A DNA stretch of 49,622 nt, taken from assembly GCA_964513285.1 (NCBI GenBank), contig CAZEML010000008.1, positions 1 to 49,622 on the forward strand. Reading direction: 5' to 3'. The number at the start of each line of letters is the position of its first letter. Positions within the stretch are counted from its first letter, which is position 1. Position numbers and translations under genes: made by a program. The DNA is from UBA11606 sp964513285. Its GTDB lineage: Bacteria; Actinomycetota; Acidimicrobiia; Acidimicrobiales; Aldehydirespiratoraceae. Positions 31,394-39,986 of this stretch are shown piece by piece. The notes beneath the pieces are model-generated. The model worked only from the letters and a program-made list of their open reading frames with translations. It searched no databases and was not told where the DNA came from.

Positions 31394-34279
31394 TCAGCTC
31401 GGGATCGTCGCCAGCGTGTCGAGCGGCGGGCACGAGCACACGAGGTTGCGGTCGCCCGCCACCCCGTCGATGCGGCTCACCGGCGGCCAGTACTTGTTGG
31501 CCCGGTCGAAGGCGCTGGGATGGGCGGCGACCCGACGGGTGTAGGCGTGCTCCCACTCGTCGGCGATGACGTCGTCGGCGGGGTGCGGGGCGTTGACGAG
31601 CGGGTTGTCGTCGGCCGGCCACTCGACGTTCTTCACCCGCATCGCCTCGTCGTGGATGGCGATCATCGCGTCGCAGAAGCGGTCGATCTCCGCCAGCGAC
31701 TCCGACTCGGTCGGCTCGACCATGAGGGTGCCGGCGACCGGGAACGACAGCGTCGGGGCGTGGAAGCCGTAATCGATGAGCCGCTTGGCGATGTCGTCGA
31801 CGGTGATGCCGGTGTCGTCCTTCAGCACCCGGGTGTCGAGGATGCACTCGTGGGCGACGAAGCCCTCCGCCCCGCGGTACAGGATCGGGTAGTACGACTC
31901 GAGGCGGGCCGCGATGTAGTTGGCGTTGAGGATGGCGATCTCGGTCGCCCGGCGCAGCCCCTCACCGCCCATCATGCGGATGTACATCCACGGGATGGCG
32001 AGGATGCCGGCGGACCCCCACGGCGCCGCGGCGATCGGCCCCGGGCCGGTCTGGGGCCCGGCGACGGGCGTGGCGGGGTGGTTCGGCAGGAACGGAGCAA
32101 GGTGTGCGCCCACACCGATCGGGCCGACGCCGGGTCCGCCGCCACCGTGCGGGATGCAGAACGTCTTGTGGAGGTTGAGGTGGCTGACGTCGGCGCCGAA
32201 GCGGCCCGGCTGCGCGAGCCCGACCATGGCGTTGAGGTTGGCGCCGTCGAGGTACACCTGGCCGCCGGCGTCGTGCACGATCGAGCAGATCTTGCGGACC
32301 TCGACCTCGAACACGCCGTGGGTCGACGGGTAGGTGATCATCAGCGCGGCGAGTTCGTCGCGGTGGTCCTCGGCGAGTTGGGCGAGGTGAGCGACGTCGA
32401 CGTTGCCCTCGTCGTCGCACTCGACGACCATCACCCGCATCCCGGCCATCACCGCGCTGGCCGCGTTGGTGCCGTGAGCCGACGACGGGATCAAGCACAC
32501 GTCACGCTGGTGATCACCCCGGCTCTGGTGATACCCGCGGATCGCGAGCAGCCCCGCGAGCTCGCCCTGGGCGCCGCTGTTGGGCTGCACGGAGACCGCG
32601 TCGTACCCCGTGATCTCCACGAGGTAGCGCTCGAGTTGGTCGATCATGCGGTGGTAACCGACGGTCTGGTCGACCGGGGCGAACGGGTGGATGTCGGCGA
32701 ACTCGGGCCAGCTCACCGGCTCCATCTCGGTGGCCGCGTTGAGCTTCATCGTGCACGAGCCGAGCGGGATCATCGAACGGTCGAGGGCGATGTCGCGGTT
32801 GACCAGCATCCGCATGTAGCGGACCAGTTCGGTTTCGGAGTGGTACGCCTCGAAGATCGGGTGGGCGAGCGGGGGAGTGGTCCGGCGGGCGGATTCGGGC
32901 CGCGGGTCGAGCCCGAGCGTCTCGATCGTGTCGAGGTCGGCCTCGACGCCAAACGCGTGCCAGACCGCTTCGACGATCGGTCGGTCCGTGAGCTGGTCGA
33001 GGTTGACGACGACCGTGTCGTCGTCGATGCGACGCAGGTTGATGCCGTCGGCCAGGGCGATCGCCATCACCTTGTCGGCCCGACCCGGCACGCGGGCACA
33101 CACGGTGTCGAAGTAGTGATCGTGGACGATCTCGACGCCGCCCTTGCGGAGGCCGTCGGCGAGGATGGCGGCGAGCCGGTTCACCCGATCGCCGATCGCA
33201 CGGAGTCCCGACGGGCCGTGGTACACGGCGAAGAACGAGGCCATCACCGCCAGCAACACCTGCGACGTGCAGATGTTGGACGTCGCCTTCTCGCGGCGGA
33301 TGTGCTGCTCGCGGGTCTGGAGCGCGAGCCGCAACGCCGCCCGGCCCTTCGAGTCGACCGAGACGCCGACGACGCGGCCCGGCAACGAACGCTGATGCGA
33401 CTCACGGGTCGCGAAGTAGGCGGCGTGGGGCCCGCCGAAGCCCATCGGAACGCCGAACCGCTGGGTCGAGCCGACGACGACGTCGGCGCCGACCTCGCCC
33501 GGAGGGGTCAGCACGGTCAGGGCGAGGGGATCGGCGGCCACGACGACCAGCGCACCGGCTTCGTGGGCGCGCTCGATGATCGGCGCGAGATCGACGACCT
33601 CGCCGGTCGTGCCCGGGTACTGCACGAGCACACCGAAGACGCCGTCGAGGTCGGCGGTGGCCGGATCGGCGATGGTGGTCTCGAGCCCGATGGGCTCAGC
33701 CCGGGTCTCGACGACCGCGATCGTCTGGGGGTGCGCGGCCGGGTCGATCACGAACCGGTCGCCAGGCTTCTTCTTGTTGACCCGGTGCAGCATCGTCATC
33801 GCCTCGGCGGCGGCGGTCGGTTCGTCCAGCAGCGAAGCGTTGGCGACCTCCATGCCCGTCAGCTCGATGACCATCGTCTGGAAGTTGAGGAGCGCTTCGA
33901 GGCGTCCCTGAGAGATCTCCGGCTGGTACGGCGTGTAGGCCGTGTACCAGCCGGGGTTCTCGAGGATGTTGCGGCGGATGACCGGCGGGGTGACCGTGCC
34001 GTGGTAGCCCATGCCGATCAGGCTGATCATCTGGCGGTTGCGGTCAGCGATGGCGCGGAGCTCGGCTTGCGCGCCGAGCTGGCCGAGCGGTTCGGGCAGG
34101 TCGAGGGGCTCGTGGAGCCGGATGTCGCTCGGGACGGTGCGATCGATCAGGTCGGCGACGGAGTCGACGCCGATGGTGCGCAGCATGTGCGCCTGTTCGT
34201 CGGCGGGCGGCCCGATGTGGCGGGTCTCGAACGGGTCGCGTCCGGCTTGATCGGCGATCGAGTGAAGGGGCGTGGTCAT
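31394..34279 (-). CDS. gcvP: Glycine dehydrogenase (decarboxylating), P protein
   Basis: PLP enzyme that decarboxylates glycine and loads the aminomethyl group onto GcvH. The 961-residue protein has both halves fused: FETRHIGP, MGYHGTVTPPVIRRNILENP (two motifs), TPYQPEISQGRLEALLNFQT in the N-terminal half, and GSCTMKLNA, QPNSGAQGE and NLHKTFCIPHGGGGPG with PLP Lys705 in the second. ATG 34279 follows GGAG and a tandem glycine riboswitch. gcvH and gcvT are 15-22 kb away and without this switch. Confidence 0.97.
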   Translation of the reverse strand: MTTPLHSIADQAGRDPFETRHIGPPADEQAHMLRTIGVDSVADLIDRTVPSDIRLHEPLDLPEPLGQLGAQAELRAIADRNRQMISLIGMGYHGTVTPPVIRRNILENPGWYTAYTPYQPEISQGRLEALLNFQTMVIELTGMEVANASLLDEPTAAAEAMTMLHRVNKKKPGDRFVIDPAAHPQTIAVVETRAEPIGLETTIADPATADLDGVFGVLVQYPGTTGEVVDLAPIIERAHEAGALVVVAADPLALTVLTPPGEVGADVVVGSTQRFGVPMGFGGPHAAYFATRESHQRSLPGRVVGVSVDSKGRAALRLALQTREQHIRREKATSNICTSQVLLAVMASFFAVYHGPSGLRAIGDRVNRLAAILADGLRKGGVEIVHDHYFDTVCARVPGRADKVMAIALADGINLRRIDDDTVVVNLDQLTDRPIVEAVWHAFGVEADLDTIETLGLDPRPESARRTTPPLAHPIFEAYHSETELVRYMRMLVNRDIALDRSMIPLGSCTMKLNAATEMEPVSWPEFADIHPFAPVDQTVGYHRMIDQLERYLVEITGYDAVSVQPNSGAQGELAGLLAIRGYHQSRGDHQRDVCLIPSSAHGTNAASAVMAGMRVMVVECDDEGNVDVAHLAQLAEDHRDELAALMITYPSTHGVFEVEVRKICSIVHDAGGQVYLDGANLNAMVGLAQPGRFGADVSHLNLHKTFCIPHGGGGPGVGPIGVGAHLAPFLPNHPATPVAGPQTGPGPIAAAPWGSAGILAIPWMYIRMMGGEGLRRATEIAILNANYIAARLESYYPILYRGAEGFVAHECILDTRVLKDDTGITVDDIAKRLIDYGFHAPTLSFPVAGTLMVEPTESESLAEIDRFCDAMIAIHDEAMRVKNVEWPADDNPLVNAPHPADDVIADEWEHAYTRRVAAHPSAFDRANKYWPPVSRIDGVAGDRNLVCSCPPLDTLATIPS

Positions 34280-34317
34280 CGGCTGCTCCGGTGATGGCGG
34301 TGGTCTTCGGCCCCGCT

Positions 34318-34480
34318 CGGTCCGTGTGCCTGAGAGCTTCGCCGTCACCGGCTTTCCCCTTCGGCGGGTGCTCGAAGCACCACTCTCCCGAGACGTCCAC
34401 GTCACGACGGTCGGGGTGCCTGAGAGGTTCCGGGTGGGTTGCTCCTTCGGCGCCTCACCGAGGTGAGGACTCTCCCGCCG
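34318..34480 (-). promoter_or_regulatory. Tandem glycine riboswitch
   Basis: Read on the minus strand, two aptamers occur in series. The first (about 34478 to 34412) has GGGAGAGTC, GCGCCGAAGGAGCAA and CCTCTCAGGCAC. The second (about 34391 to 34318) has GGGAGAGTGG, CGCCGAAGGGGAAA and GCTCTCAGGCAC. These are the conserved glycine-aptamer segments in the right order. About 40 bases separate the second aptamer from the gcvP ATG and contain the ribosome site, so glycine probably turns on gcvP expression. Confidence 0.93.
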
Positions 34481-34500
34481 CGACAGACGACGTAGTGGAG

Positions 34501-34506
34501 AGGGTA
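34501..34506 (-). promoter_or_regulatory. -10 box of the gcvP riboswitch transcript (TACCCT)
   Basis: The box lies about 22 bases upstream of the first aptamer on the minus strand, so the transcript would begin just before the riboswitch. Confidence 0.45.
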
Positions 34507-34543
34507 GCGGTCAGCCGACGGCCGATGGGACCCAGCGCTCAGA

Positions 34544-34653
34544 TGGTCGCGCCGGAGGCGCGCTCGAGTGGTCGCGCCGGAGGCGCGCTCGAGTGGTCGC
34601 GCCGGAGGCGCGCTCGAGTGGTCGCGACGGAGGCGCGCCTAGATGGTCGCGAG
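34544..34653. repeat. 25-bp tandem repeat, four copies and a partial fifth
   Basis: The copies start at 34544, 34569, 34594 and 34619 (the fourth with changes), with a partial one at 34644. Each contains the hairpin CGCGCC-GGA-GGCGCG. The array covers the stop codon of the CPBP gene and lies upstream of the gcvP promoter. It may act as a terminator cluster between the two genes or be a product of replication slippage. Confidence 0.85.
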
Positions 34654-35469
34654 GAGCACCGACATGGCGATGCCGTTGATGCAGGCGTGGGTGACGATGC
34701 TCGCTCCGATGCGTCCGGTGAGCAGCCGGCCGAGTCCGAGGGCGAGTCCGAGCACGAACAGCACCGGGAATCGACCGGGTTCGAGGTGAGCGGCGGCGAA
34801 CGCGAGCGAGGTGATGACGAGTGTCCAGCCTTCGGGGACGCCGCGTTTCAGCAGGGCGCTCCACCACAGGCCGCGGTAGATCAGCTCTTCGATCACCGGG
34901 ACGGCGGTGGCGGCGAAGACGGCGACCATCACGATCCCGATCGTGACCCCGCCGTCGTCGCCCTCGATGCTGAGTGTGGTGCCGTCCTCGTCGACCTCGG
35001 TCTCGGACGCGTCGTCGATCAGTTCGGCGACGCTGGCCTCGGGGGTCTCGAACCCGAGTTCCTCCATGAGCACGGCGGTGCCGCCGGCGAGCACGAACCC
35101 GAGGATCAGCAGGGCGAACCCGAGCAGGAGATCGATCCACCGAAACCGGAATCCGAAGTCACGGTCGAGGCCGGATCCTTTCTCGCGAGCGACCCCGATC
35201 GTGAACGCCCCTTGGGTGAGCTGTGGCGCAGCGACGAGGAGCGGGAACCAGAGACCGGTCAGGGGGTCGGCGTCGACGAGCACGACGACGCCGACCAGCA
35301 CGATCGACGTGACGACGAAGATCCCGAAGCTGATGAAGGCGTCGCCGAGACCCCAGCGGGACTCGGGTGCGAACGGGGCGTGCGGCGGCCGGTCGGCTTC
35401 CTTCCACTCCGATCCGCTGCGGGGGCTCGGCGGAGGCGGCGGTGGCGGCGGGAGTTCCGAGGCGGTCAT
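34639..35469 (-). CDS. CPBP-family intramembrane metalloprotease
   Basis: A 276-residue polytopic protein of the CAAX-protease/bacteriocin-processing (Abi) family. The motifs EELIYRGLWW, FAAAHLEPG and HACIN carry the expected Glu-Glu, His and His-Asn residues at the membrane face. Seven to eight hydrophobic segments follow a proline-rich start (eight Pro residues from residue 8). Its C-terminal codons lie in the 25-bp repeat. Its substrate is unknown. Confidence 0.9.
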   Translation of the reverse strand: MTASELPPPPPPPPSPRSGSEWKEADRPPHAPFAPESRWGLGDAFISFGIFVVTSIVLVGVVVLVDADPLTGLWFPLLVAAPQLTQGAFTIGVAREKGSGLDRDFGFRFRWIDLLLGFALLILGFVLAGGTAVLMEELGFETPEASVAELIDDASETEVDEDGTTLSIEGDDGGVTIGIVMVAVFAATAVPVIEELIYRGLWWSALLKRGVPEGWTLVITSLAFAAAHLEPGRFPVLFVLGLALGLGRLLTGRIGASIVTHACINGIAMSVLLATI

Positions 35470-35479
35470 CCGACCGCGG

Positions 35480-35485
35480 AGTGTA
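35480..35485 (-). promoter_or_regulatory. Possible -10 box of the CPBP gene (TACACT)
   Basis: Ten bases separate it from ATG 35469, longer than elsewhere, so the transcript could start a few bases before the ATG. Confidence 0.35.
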
Positions 35486-35493
35486 GGGCCCGG

Positions 35494-36612
35494 TCAGGGG
35501 TGAAGGTCACCACGGTCGTGCAGGTTCATCGGCGGGAACGGACCGAAGAAGCCGTGCTCGTAGAGGCCGTACCCGACCTGATCGCCGTAGGTGAACTCGC
35601 CGACGGAGTCGACGACGCCGTATTGCGCGAGCCCGCGGATCTCGTCGACGTCGTAGGTGAGGGCCTGGACGACTTCGTCGTCGCCCTGCCACATCCCGTG
35701 CCGCCAGTCCTCTTCGAAGCCGTAGCCGGTCCCGATCGAGATGAAGTTCGTCAGCAGCGGTTTGGCCGCCATCGTGATCGGGCCTTCGGGTGCGTTGGGC
35801 ATCGTGATGCGGCTGCCGGAGAGCAAGCGGCTGCCACTGATCATGTCGTGCTCCCACTCGGGCGTGCCCAACCACTCGGCCGGCCGTTCCGGGTCGGCCC
35901 ACACACGCACGGCTTCCTCGAGGGGGCGCACGCCGTCGGGCCGCTGATGACACATGTAGATGATCGAGTGATCGCCGAAGTCGACCGGCATGTAGTTCCA
36001 CATGCCGGGCATGACCGAGATCGACTGGCGGATGCCATCCGGCTGCTTCTCGCCCACGGGGCGCACACCCCACGAGCGGTCGCGGCTGCCACCGCAGCGG
36101 TCCGGGGTGACGGCGATGTCTTCGCCGGCGACGGTCAGGGTGCCTTCCCACCGACCGAGCTGGGCGAACCGCTGAGTGTCGAACACGACCGTGCCGCGGC
36201 TGCGCAGGTACTGGCGGGGCTCCTCGAACGCCGGGATCGAGGCGGTCCAGGTGACATCCATGGCGATGTCGGCGTCGTTGGGCTCGACGACGACCCGGAG
36301 CTTCTCGAGCGGCTCGATGATCTCGATCCGCATCGGACCGACCGACACGTCCATGCGGTCATCGAGCGGCTTGGACGCCCGCATGATGCGCTGGGTGCCG
36401 CCGCGGGTCACGGCGAGGAAGGCGTCGGTCGTCCCGAGGTTGGGGTACTGGCCGAGGCCGAAGATGGCGAAGAAGTCGTCCGATGACGGGTGCAGGTTGA
36501 AGTAGTACCGGTCGTAGAAGTTGCGATCCGAGGTGGCGGCGTGCCGGATGAACTCCGATGTCTGGTGCACCGGATAGTCGTCCCAGCTGGAGATCGAGCG
36601 CTCTGCGTCCAT
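35494..36612 (-). CDS. Conserved protein of unknown function, possibly lipocalin/CrtC-like fold
   Basis: A 372-residue, aromatic-rich soluble protein. It resembles the beta-barrel hydroxyneurosporene-synthase/AttH-like proteins found beside CoA-ester genes in actinobacteria, through blocks such as RNFYDRYYFNLHPSSDDFFA, GSRDRSWGVRPVG and NYMPVDFGDHSIIYM; the link is tentative. No signal peptide. ATG 36612 follows TACCGT by 7 bases. It is divergent from a DUF35/thiolase/hydratase operon and may work in the same catabolic route. Confidence 0.78.
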   Translation of the reverse strand: MDAERSISSWDDYPVHQTSEFIRHAATSDRNFYDRYYFNLHPSSDDFFAIFGLGQYPNLGTTDAFLAVTRGGTQRIMRASKPLDDRMDVSVGPMRIEIIEPLEKLRVVVEPNDADIAMDVTWTASIPAFEEPRQYLRSRGTVVFDTQRFAQLGRWEGTLTVAGEDIAVTPDRCGGSRDRSWGVRPVGEKQPDGIRQSISVMPGMWNYMPVDFGDHSIIYMCHQRPDGVRPLEEAVRVWADPERPAEWLGTPEWEHDMISGSRLLSGSRITMPNAPEGPITMAAKPLLTNFISIGTGYGFEEDWRHGMWQGDDEVVQALTYDVDEIRGLAQYGVVDSVGEFTYGDQVGYGLYEHGFFGPFPPMNLHDRGDLHP

Positions 36613-36619
36613 GGGGCGG

Positions 36620-36625
36620 ACGGTA
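36620..36625 (-). promoter_or_regulatory. -10 box of the CrtC-like gene (TACCGT)
   Basis: Seven bases separate the box from ATG 36612; leaderless start predicted. Confidence 0.55.
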
Positions 36626-36659
36626 ACCCGCGGGTTCACGGTGCACCCAATGCCCGCGG

Positions 36660-36665
36660 TACCGT
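36660..36665 (+). promoter_or_regulatory. -10 box of the DUF35 operon (TACCGT)
   Basis: Seven bases separate the box from GTG 36673. It is identical in sequence and spacing to the divergent box at 36620-36625. Confidence 0.55.
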
Positions 36666-36672
36666 TTCGCCC

Positions 36673-37164
36673 GTGACCAAGACCCGTGTTCCCGCCGTCG
36701 AGGGCCTCTTCACCGAGGTCGACGGCGTCGCTCACCTGATCGGGGCCAAGGTCCCCGACCGGGAGTCCTACTTCTTCCCGGCCCACCTGCCCGGCATGGC
36801 CGGAGGTGATCCCGCTGCCGTCGGCGCCGAGCTCGAAGAGGTGCTGCTCTCCAACACCGGGACGGTGTGGAGCTACACCACGAGCTCCTACGCACCGCCC
36901 CCGCCCTTCATCGCCCACACCGACCCCTACGAGCCGATCACCATCGCTGCGGTGAAGCTCGAGAAGGAGCAGATGGTCGTGCTCGGCCAGTGCACCCAGG
37001 GCATCACCCCGGACGACCTCCAGATCGGGATGGAGATGGAGCTGTACATCGACGTGCTCAACGAGGACGACGACCACGAATACACGGTCTGGAAGTGGCG
37101 GCCGTGTCGCGCCGAAGGCGCGCCGGCAAGCAGTGGCACGGGCCAAGGCGAAGGGGAGGAGTGA
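36673..37164 (+). CDS. DUF35 OB-fold protein
   Basis: A 163-residue protein of the DUF35 (ChsH2-like) family, which partners thiolase-fold proteins acting on CoA esters. The OB-fold part is recognisable in GTVWSYTTSSYAPPPP, PYEPITIAAVKLE and VLGQCTQG, but the rubredoxin-like Cys pairs usual in the N-terminal zinc ribbon are absent; FFPAHLPG occupies that place. GTG 36673 agrees with the promoter. The thiolase gene follows by 2 bases. Confidence 0.82.
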   Translation: MTKTRVPAVEGLFTEVDGVAHLIGAKVPDRESYFFPAHLPGMAGGDPAAVGAELEEVLLSNTGTVWSYTTSSYAPPPPFIAHTDPYEPITIAAVKLEKEQMVVLGQCTQGITPDDLQIGMEMELYIDVLNEDDDHEYTVWKWRPCRAEGAPASSGTGQGEGEE

Positions 37165-37166
37165 CC

Positions 37167-38354
37167 ATGGACGAGCTCGCGATCATCGGCGTCGGCATGC
37201 ACCCCTGGGGCAAGTGGGGACGCAACTTCGTCGAGTACGGCACGTTCGCCGCTCGCGCCGCACTCGAGGAGGCCCGGGTCGACTGGAACGACGTCGGCTA
37301 TGTCTCCGGCGCGATCACGGTGCGCAACGGCTACCCGGGCTATGTCGCCGGTGCCACGTTCGCCCGCGCCCTCGGCTTCAACGGCGCCCAGGTGGCGTCG
37401 AGCTACGCCGCCTGTGCCTCGGGCGTGACGGCACTGCAGGTCGCCCGTGGCCAGATCCTCTCGGGCGCGACCGACGTCGCCCTCATCATCGGAGCGGACA
37501 CCACGCCGAAGGGCTTCCTCAAGCCCAACGAAGGCGATCGACCCGACGACACCGACTGGCTGCGCTTCAAGCTCGTCGGCGCGACCAACCCGGTGTACTT
37601 CGGCCTCAACGCCCGGCGCCGGATGGACCTCTACGGCGCGACGAGCGAGGACTTCGCTCGGGTGAAGGTCAAGAACTCCCGCCACGCCGTGCACAACGAG
37701 CGGGCGCGGTTCACCAAGGAGTACGACATCGACGACGTGATGAACTCGCCCGTCGTGTCCGACCCGCTCCGACTGCTCGACATCTGCGCCACGTCCGACG
37801 GCGGTGCCGCACTCGTCGTCTGTTCGATGGAGTACGCCAAGGCCCTCGGCCACACCGACCCGGTGCGCATCGCGGGCCTGTCGACGGTCACCCCCGTCTA
37901 CCCCGACACCGTGATCGACCTGCCCTACATGGCGACCGACTCCGCCGGTGCGACGCCCGAGCCCCTCCGCGGCTTCAAGCAGTCGATCGGCGACAAGGTG
38001 TACGCCGAGTCGGGCCTCGGACCCGACGACGTCGACGTCGCCGAGGTCTACGACCTCTCGTCCAGCCTCGAACTCGACTGGTACGAGCAGCTCGGCTTCT
38101 GCGCCGAGGGCGAGGCCGAGCAGCTCCTGCGTGACGGGGTGACCGAGATCGGTGGCCGGCTGCCGGTCAACCCGTCCGGTGGGCTCGGCGCGTTCGGCGA
38201 GGCCGTGCCGGCCCAGGCGATCGCGCAGGTGTGTGAACTCACGTGGCAGCTCCGCGGCGAAGCCGGTCCCCGGCAGGTCGAGGGCGCCCGGGTCGGGATC
38301 TCGGCCAACCAGGGCCTGTTCGGCCACGGCTCGTCGGTGTTGGTGCGCCGATGA
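37167..38354 (+). CDS. Thiolase-fold lipid-transfer protein / possible side-chain aldolase
   Basis: A 395-residue thiolase-superfamily protein. SSYAACASGVTAL contains the nucleophile position (Cys83), and VNPSGGLGAFGEAVPAQA stands where true thiolases carry the GHP histidine motif. That change and the DUF35 partner resemble Ltp-type enzymes, some of which are retro-aldolases in steroid side-chain degradation; this is inference. ATG 37167 is preceded by AAGGGGAGGA. The next gene overlaps its stop as ATGA. Confidence 0.85.
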   Translation: MDELAIIGVGMHPWGKWGRNFVEYGTFAARAALEEARVDWNDVGYVSGAITVRNGYPGYVAGATFARALGFNGAQVASSYAACASGVTALQVARGQILSGATDVALIIGADTTPKGFLKPNEGDRPDDTDWLRFKLVGATNPVYFGLNARRRMDLYGATSEDFARVKVKNSRHAVHNERARFTKEYDIDDVMNSPVVSDPLRLLDICATSDGGAALVVCSMEYAKALGHTDPVRIAGLSTVTPVYPDTVIDLPYMATDSAGATPEPLRGFKQSIGDKVYAESGLGPDDVDVAEVYDLSSSLELDWYEQLGFCAEGEAEQLLRDGVTEIGGRLPVNPSGGLGAFGEAVPAQAIAQVCELTWQLRGEAGPRQVEGARVGISANQGLFGHGSSVLVRR

Positions 38355-39115
38355 CGATCCACCGCTCCGTCAGCGACGACGGCGTCCTCGAGTTGGTGAT
38401 GGACAACCCGAAGGTCAACGCCCTCCCGATTCGCGACACGCACGCGATCGCCGAGATCCTCGACGGTGTGAAGTTCCGCCCCGAGGTCACCTCGGTGGTG
38501 CTGACCGCCACCGGCAAGGGGTTCTGCGCCGGCGTCGACATCAAAGAGATGCAGTCGATGCCCGGGCATCAGGGGATCCTCGGCGTCAACCGGGCCTGTG
38601 CGGAGGCGTTCCGTGCGGTCTACGAGTGCGCCGTCCCCGTCGTTTGCGCGGTCAACGACTTCTGTCTCGGAACCGGCATCGGTCTCGCCGGATCCGCCGA
38701 CATCGTCATCGCCGCCGAAGGGGTGAAGTTCGGCCTGCCCGAGGTCGACAACGGCGCCCTCGGCGCGGCGACCCATCTCGCTCGCCTCGTCCCCGAGAAG
38801 TATCTGCGGTGGATGCTCTACAGCTGTGAGCCGGTGACCGCCGAGCAGCTGCAGGAGTGGGGCACCGTGTTGAAGGTGGTACCGGCCGACGAGTTGCGGG
38901 CGGCGGCGCACGAGATCGCCGGCGTCATCGCGTCGAAGTCGCCGCCGGTGATCCGGGCCGCGAAGGCGTCGCTCAACGGCATCGACCACGCCCCGATGAA
39001 CTCCTATCGATTCGAGCAGGGCTTCACCTACGAGCTCAACCTGCTGGGTCACGGCGACGAGGCGCGCGAGGCCTTCCTACGGGGCGAGCGCGACTCGAAC
39101 TCGGCGGCAGACTGA
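38351..39115 (+). CDS. Enoyl-CoA hydratase/isomerase family protein
   Basis: Crotonase-fold protein of 254 residues. VVLTATGKGFCAGVDIKEM supplies the first oxyanion-hole block and LGTGIGLAGSADIVIA the second; Glu in LPEVDNGALGAA is near the usual catalytic position. ATG 38351 overlaps the thiolase stop. Together with DUF35 and the thiolase-fold protein it forms a hydration/cleavage set for an acyl-CoA, possibly a sterol or branched side chain. Its 3' end overlaps the convergent GHMP kinase gene by 39 bases. Confidence 0.87.
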   Translation: MTIHRSVSDDGVLELVMDNPKVNALPIRDTHAIAEILDGVKFRPEVTSVVLTATGKGFCAGVDIKEMQSMPGHQGILGVNRACAEAFRAVYECAVPVVCAVNDFCLGTGIGLAGSADIVIAAEGVKFGLPEVDNGALGAATHLARLVPEKYLRWMLYSCEPVTAEQLQEWGTVLKVVPADELRAAAHEIAGVIASKSPPVIRAAKASLNGIDHAPMNSYRFEQGFTYELNLLGHGDEAREAFLRGERDSNSAAD

Positions 39116-39982
39116 CGCCGTCGCCTCGAGCTCGTCGGCGACCGTATCGAGCGACGTGCCCGGCCGGGGCACGGCGATGATCGCGCCCCCAGAGCCGCAG
39201 AACTTGGCCGCGGATCCGGTGGCCCGGGCGGCGTCGACGAGCGCACACTGCTCGTCGTCGAGCTCGAAGATCTCGCGACGGAGGTCGAAGTTGGCGTCGA
39301 CCGCGTCGGCGAACCCGGCGACGTCTCCGCCGAGCAAGGCGGTGCGTCCGTGGTCGGCGAGGTCCGCGAACCCGGCCAGCCGGCGGCGCAGGTCGACATC
39401 ACCGTCGTTCCAGCGGGTCCAGATCGCCCGGTGGGCGTCGCCGGACGGCTGACCGGCCTCGTCGGGCCAGGCGACGACCATCGGGGGCAGCAGCGCCGGG
39501 TCGAGCGCTTGGTGCACGCCGATCTCGGCCTCGCCGGAGAAGTCCATGAACTGGAGTCCGCCGAGGGCCTGGATCACCCGGTCCTGCGGCCCGGCGACGA
39601 TGTCCATGTCGTGGCGTTCGATGTCCCAGACGATCTGGGCCATCGTCAACGGGTCGAGACCGAGGTCGAGGTGGGCGTCGAGTGCTCGGAGGGTGGCGAG
39701 CAGGATCGCGCTGGAGCCGCTCAGCCCAGAGCGCAGCGGGACGTCGGTCTCGAGCGCGAGCGCCATCGCCCCCTTGCCGGGGCAGACCCGATCGACGAGC
39801 AGCCGTTGGAGATCGGCGACGTCGGCCTGGAACGCCGTCGGCGCGTAGAAGACGGTCTGGGTGACGGTCGCGACGGTCTCGAACGCATCGATCGTCGCGG
39901 CCAGCACCTTCCCTCGATAGAGATCGCCTGGGTTGCCGAGGAGGCCGATGCGGGCCCGGGCTCGGCCCGTGGCCGCGACCAT
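39077..39982 (-). CDS. GHMP kinase, glucuronokinase-like
   Basis: A 301-residue GHMP-fold sugar kinase. The start GRARARIGLLGNPGDLYRGK and the block GPQDRVIQALGGLQFMDFSGE (one residue from the plant pattern at several places) resemble plant glucuronokinase; the ATP loop PLRSGLSGSSA is at residues 82-92 and KFCGSGGAII is the C-terminal motif. Phosphorylation of a sugar acid at C1 is the likely reaction. It starts 4 bases after rsrA, so it is the third gene of the sigR operon, an unusual setting. Confidence 0.82.
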   Translation of the reverse strand: MVAATGRARARIGLLGNPGDLYRGKVLAATIDAFETVATVTQTVFYAPTAFQADVADLQRLLVDRVCPGKGAMALALETDVPLRSGLSGSSAILLATLRALDAHLDLGLDPLTMAQIVWDIERHDMDIVAGPQDRVIQALGGLQFMDFSGEAEIGVHQALDPALLPPMVVAWPDEAGQPSGDAHRAIWTRWNDGDVDLRRRLAGFADLADHGRTALLGGDVAGFADAVDANFDLRREIFELDDEQCALVDAARATGSAAKFCGSGGAIIAVPRPGTSLDTVADELEATASVCRRVRVALAP

Positions 39983-39986
39983 TGGC

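Noticed and set aside
34544..34653. CRISPR array
   Set aside because: The 25-bp units are directly adjacent with no spacers and carry an internal hairpin; no cas gene is nearby.
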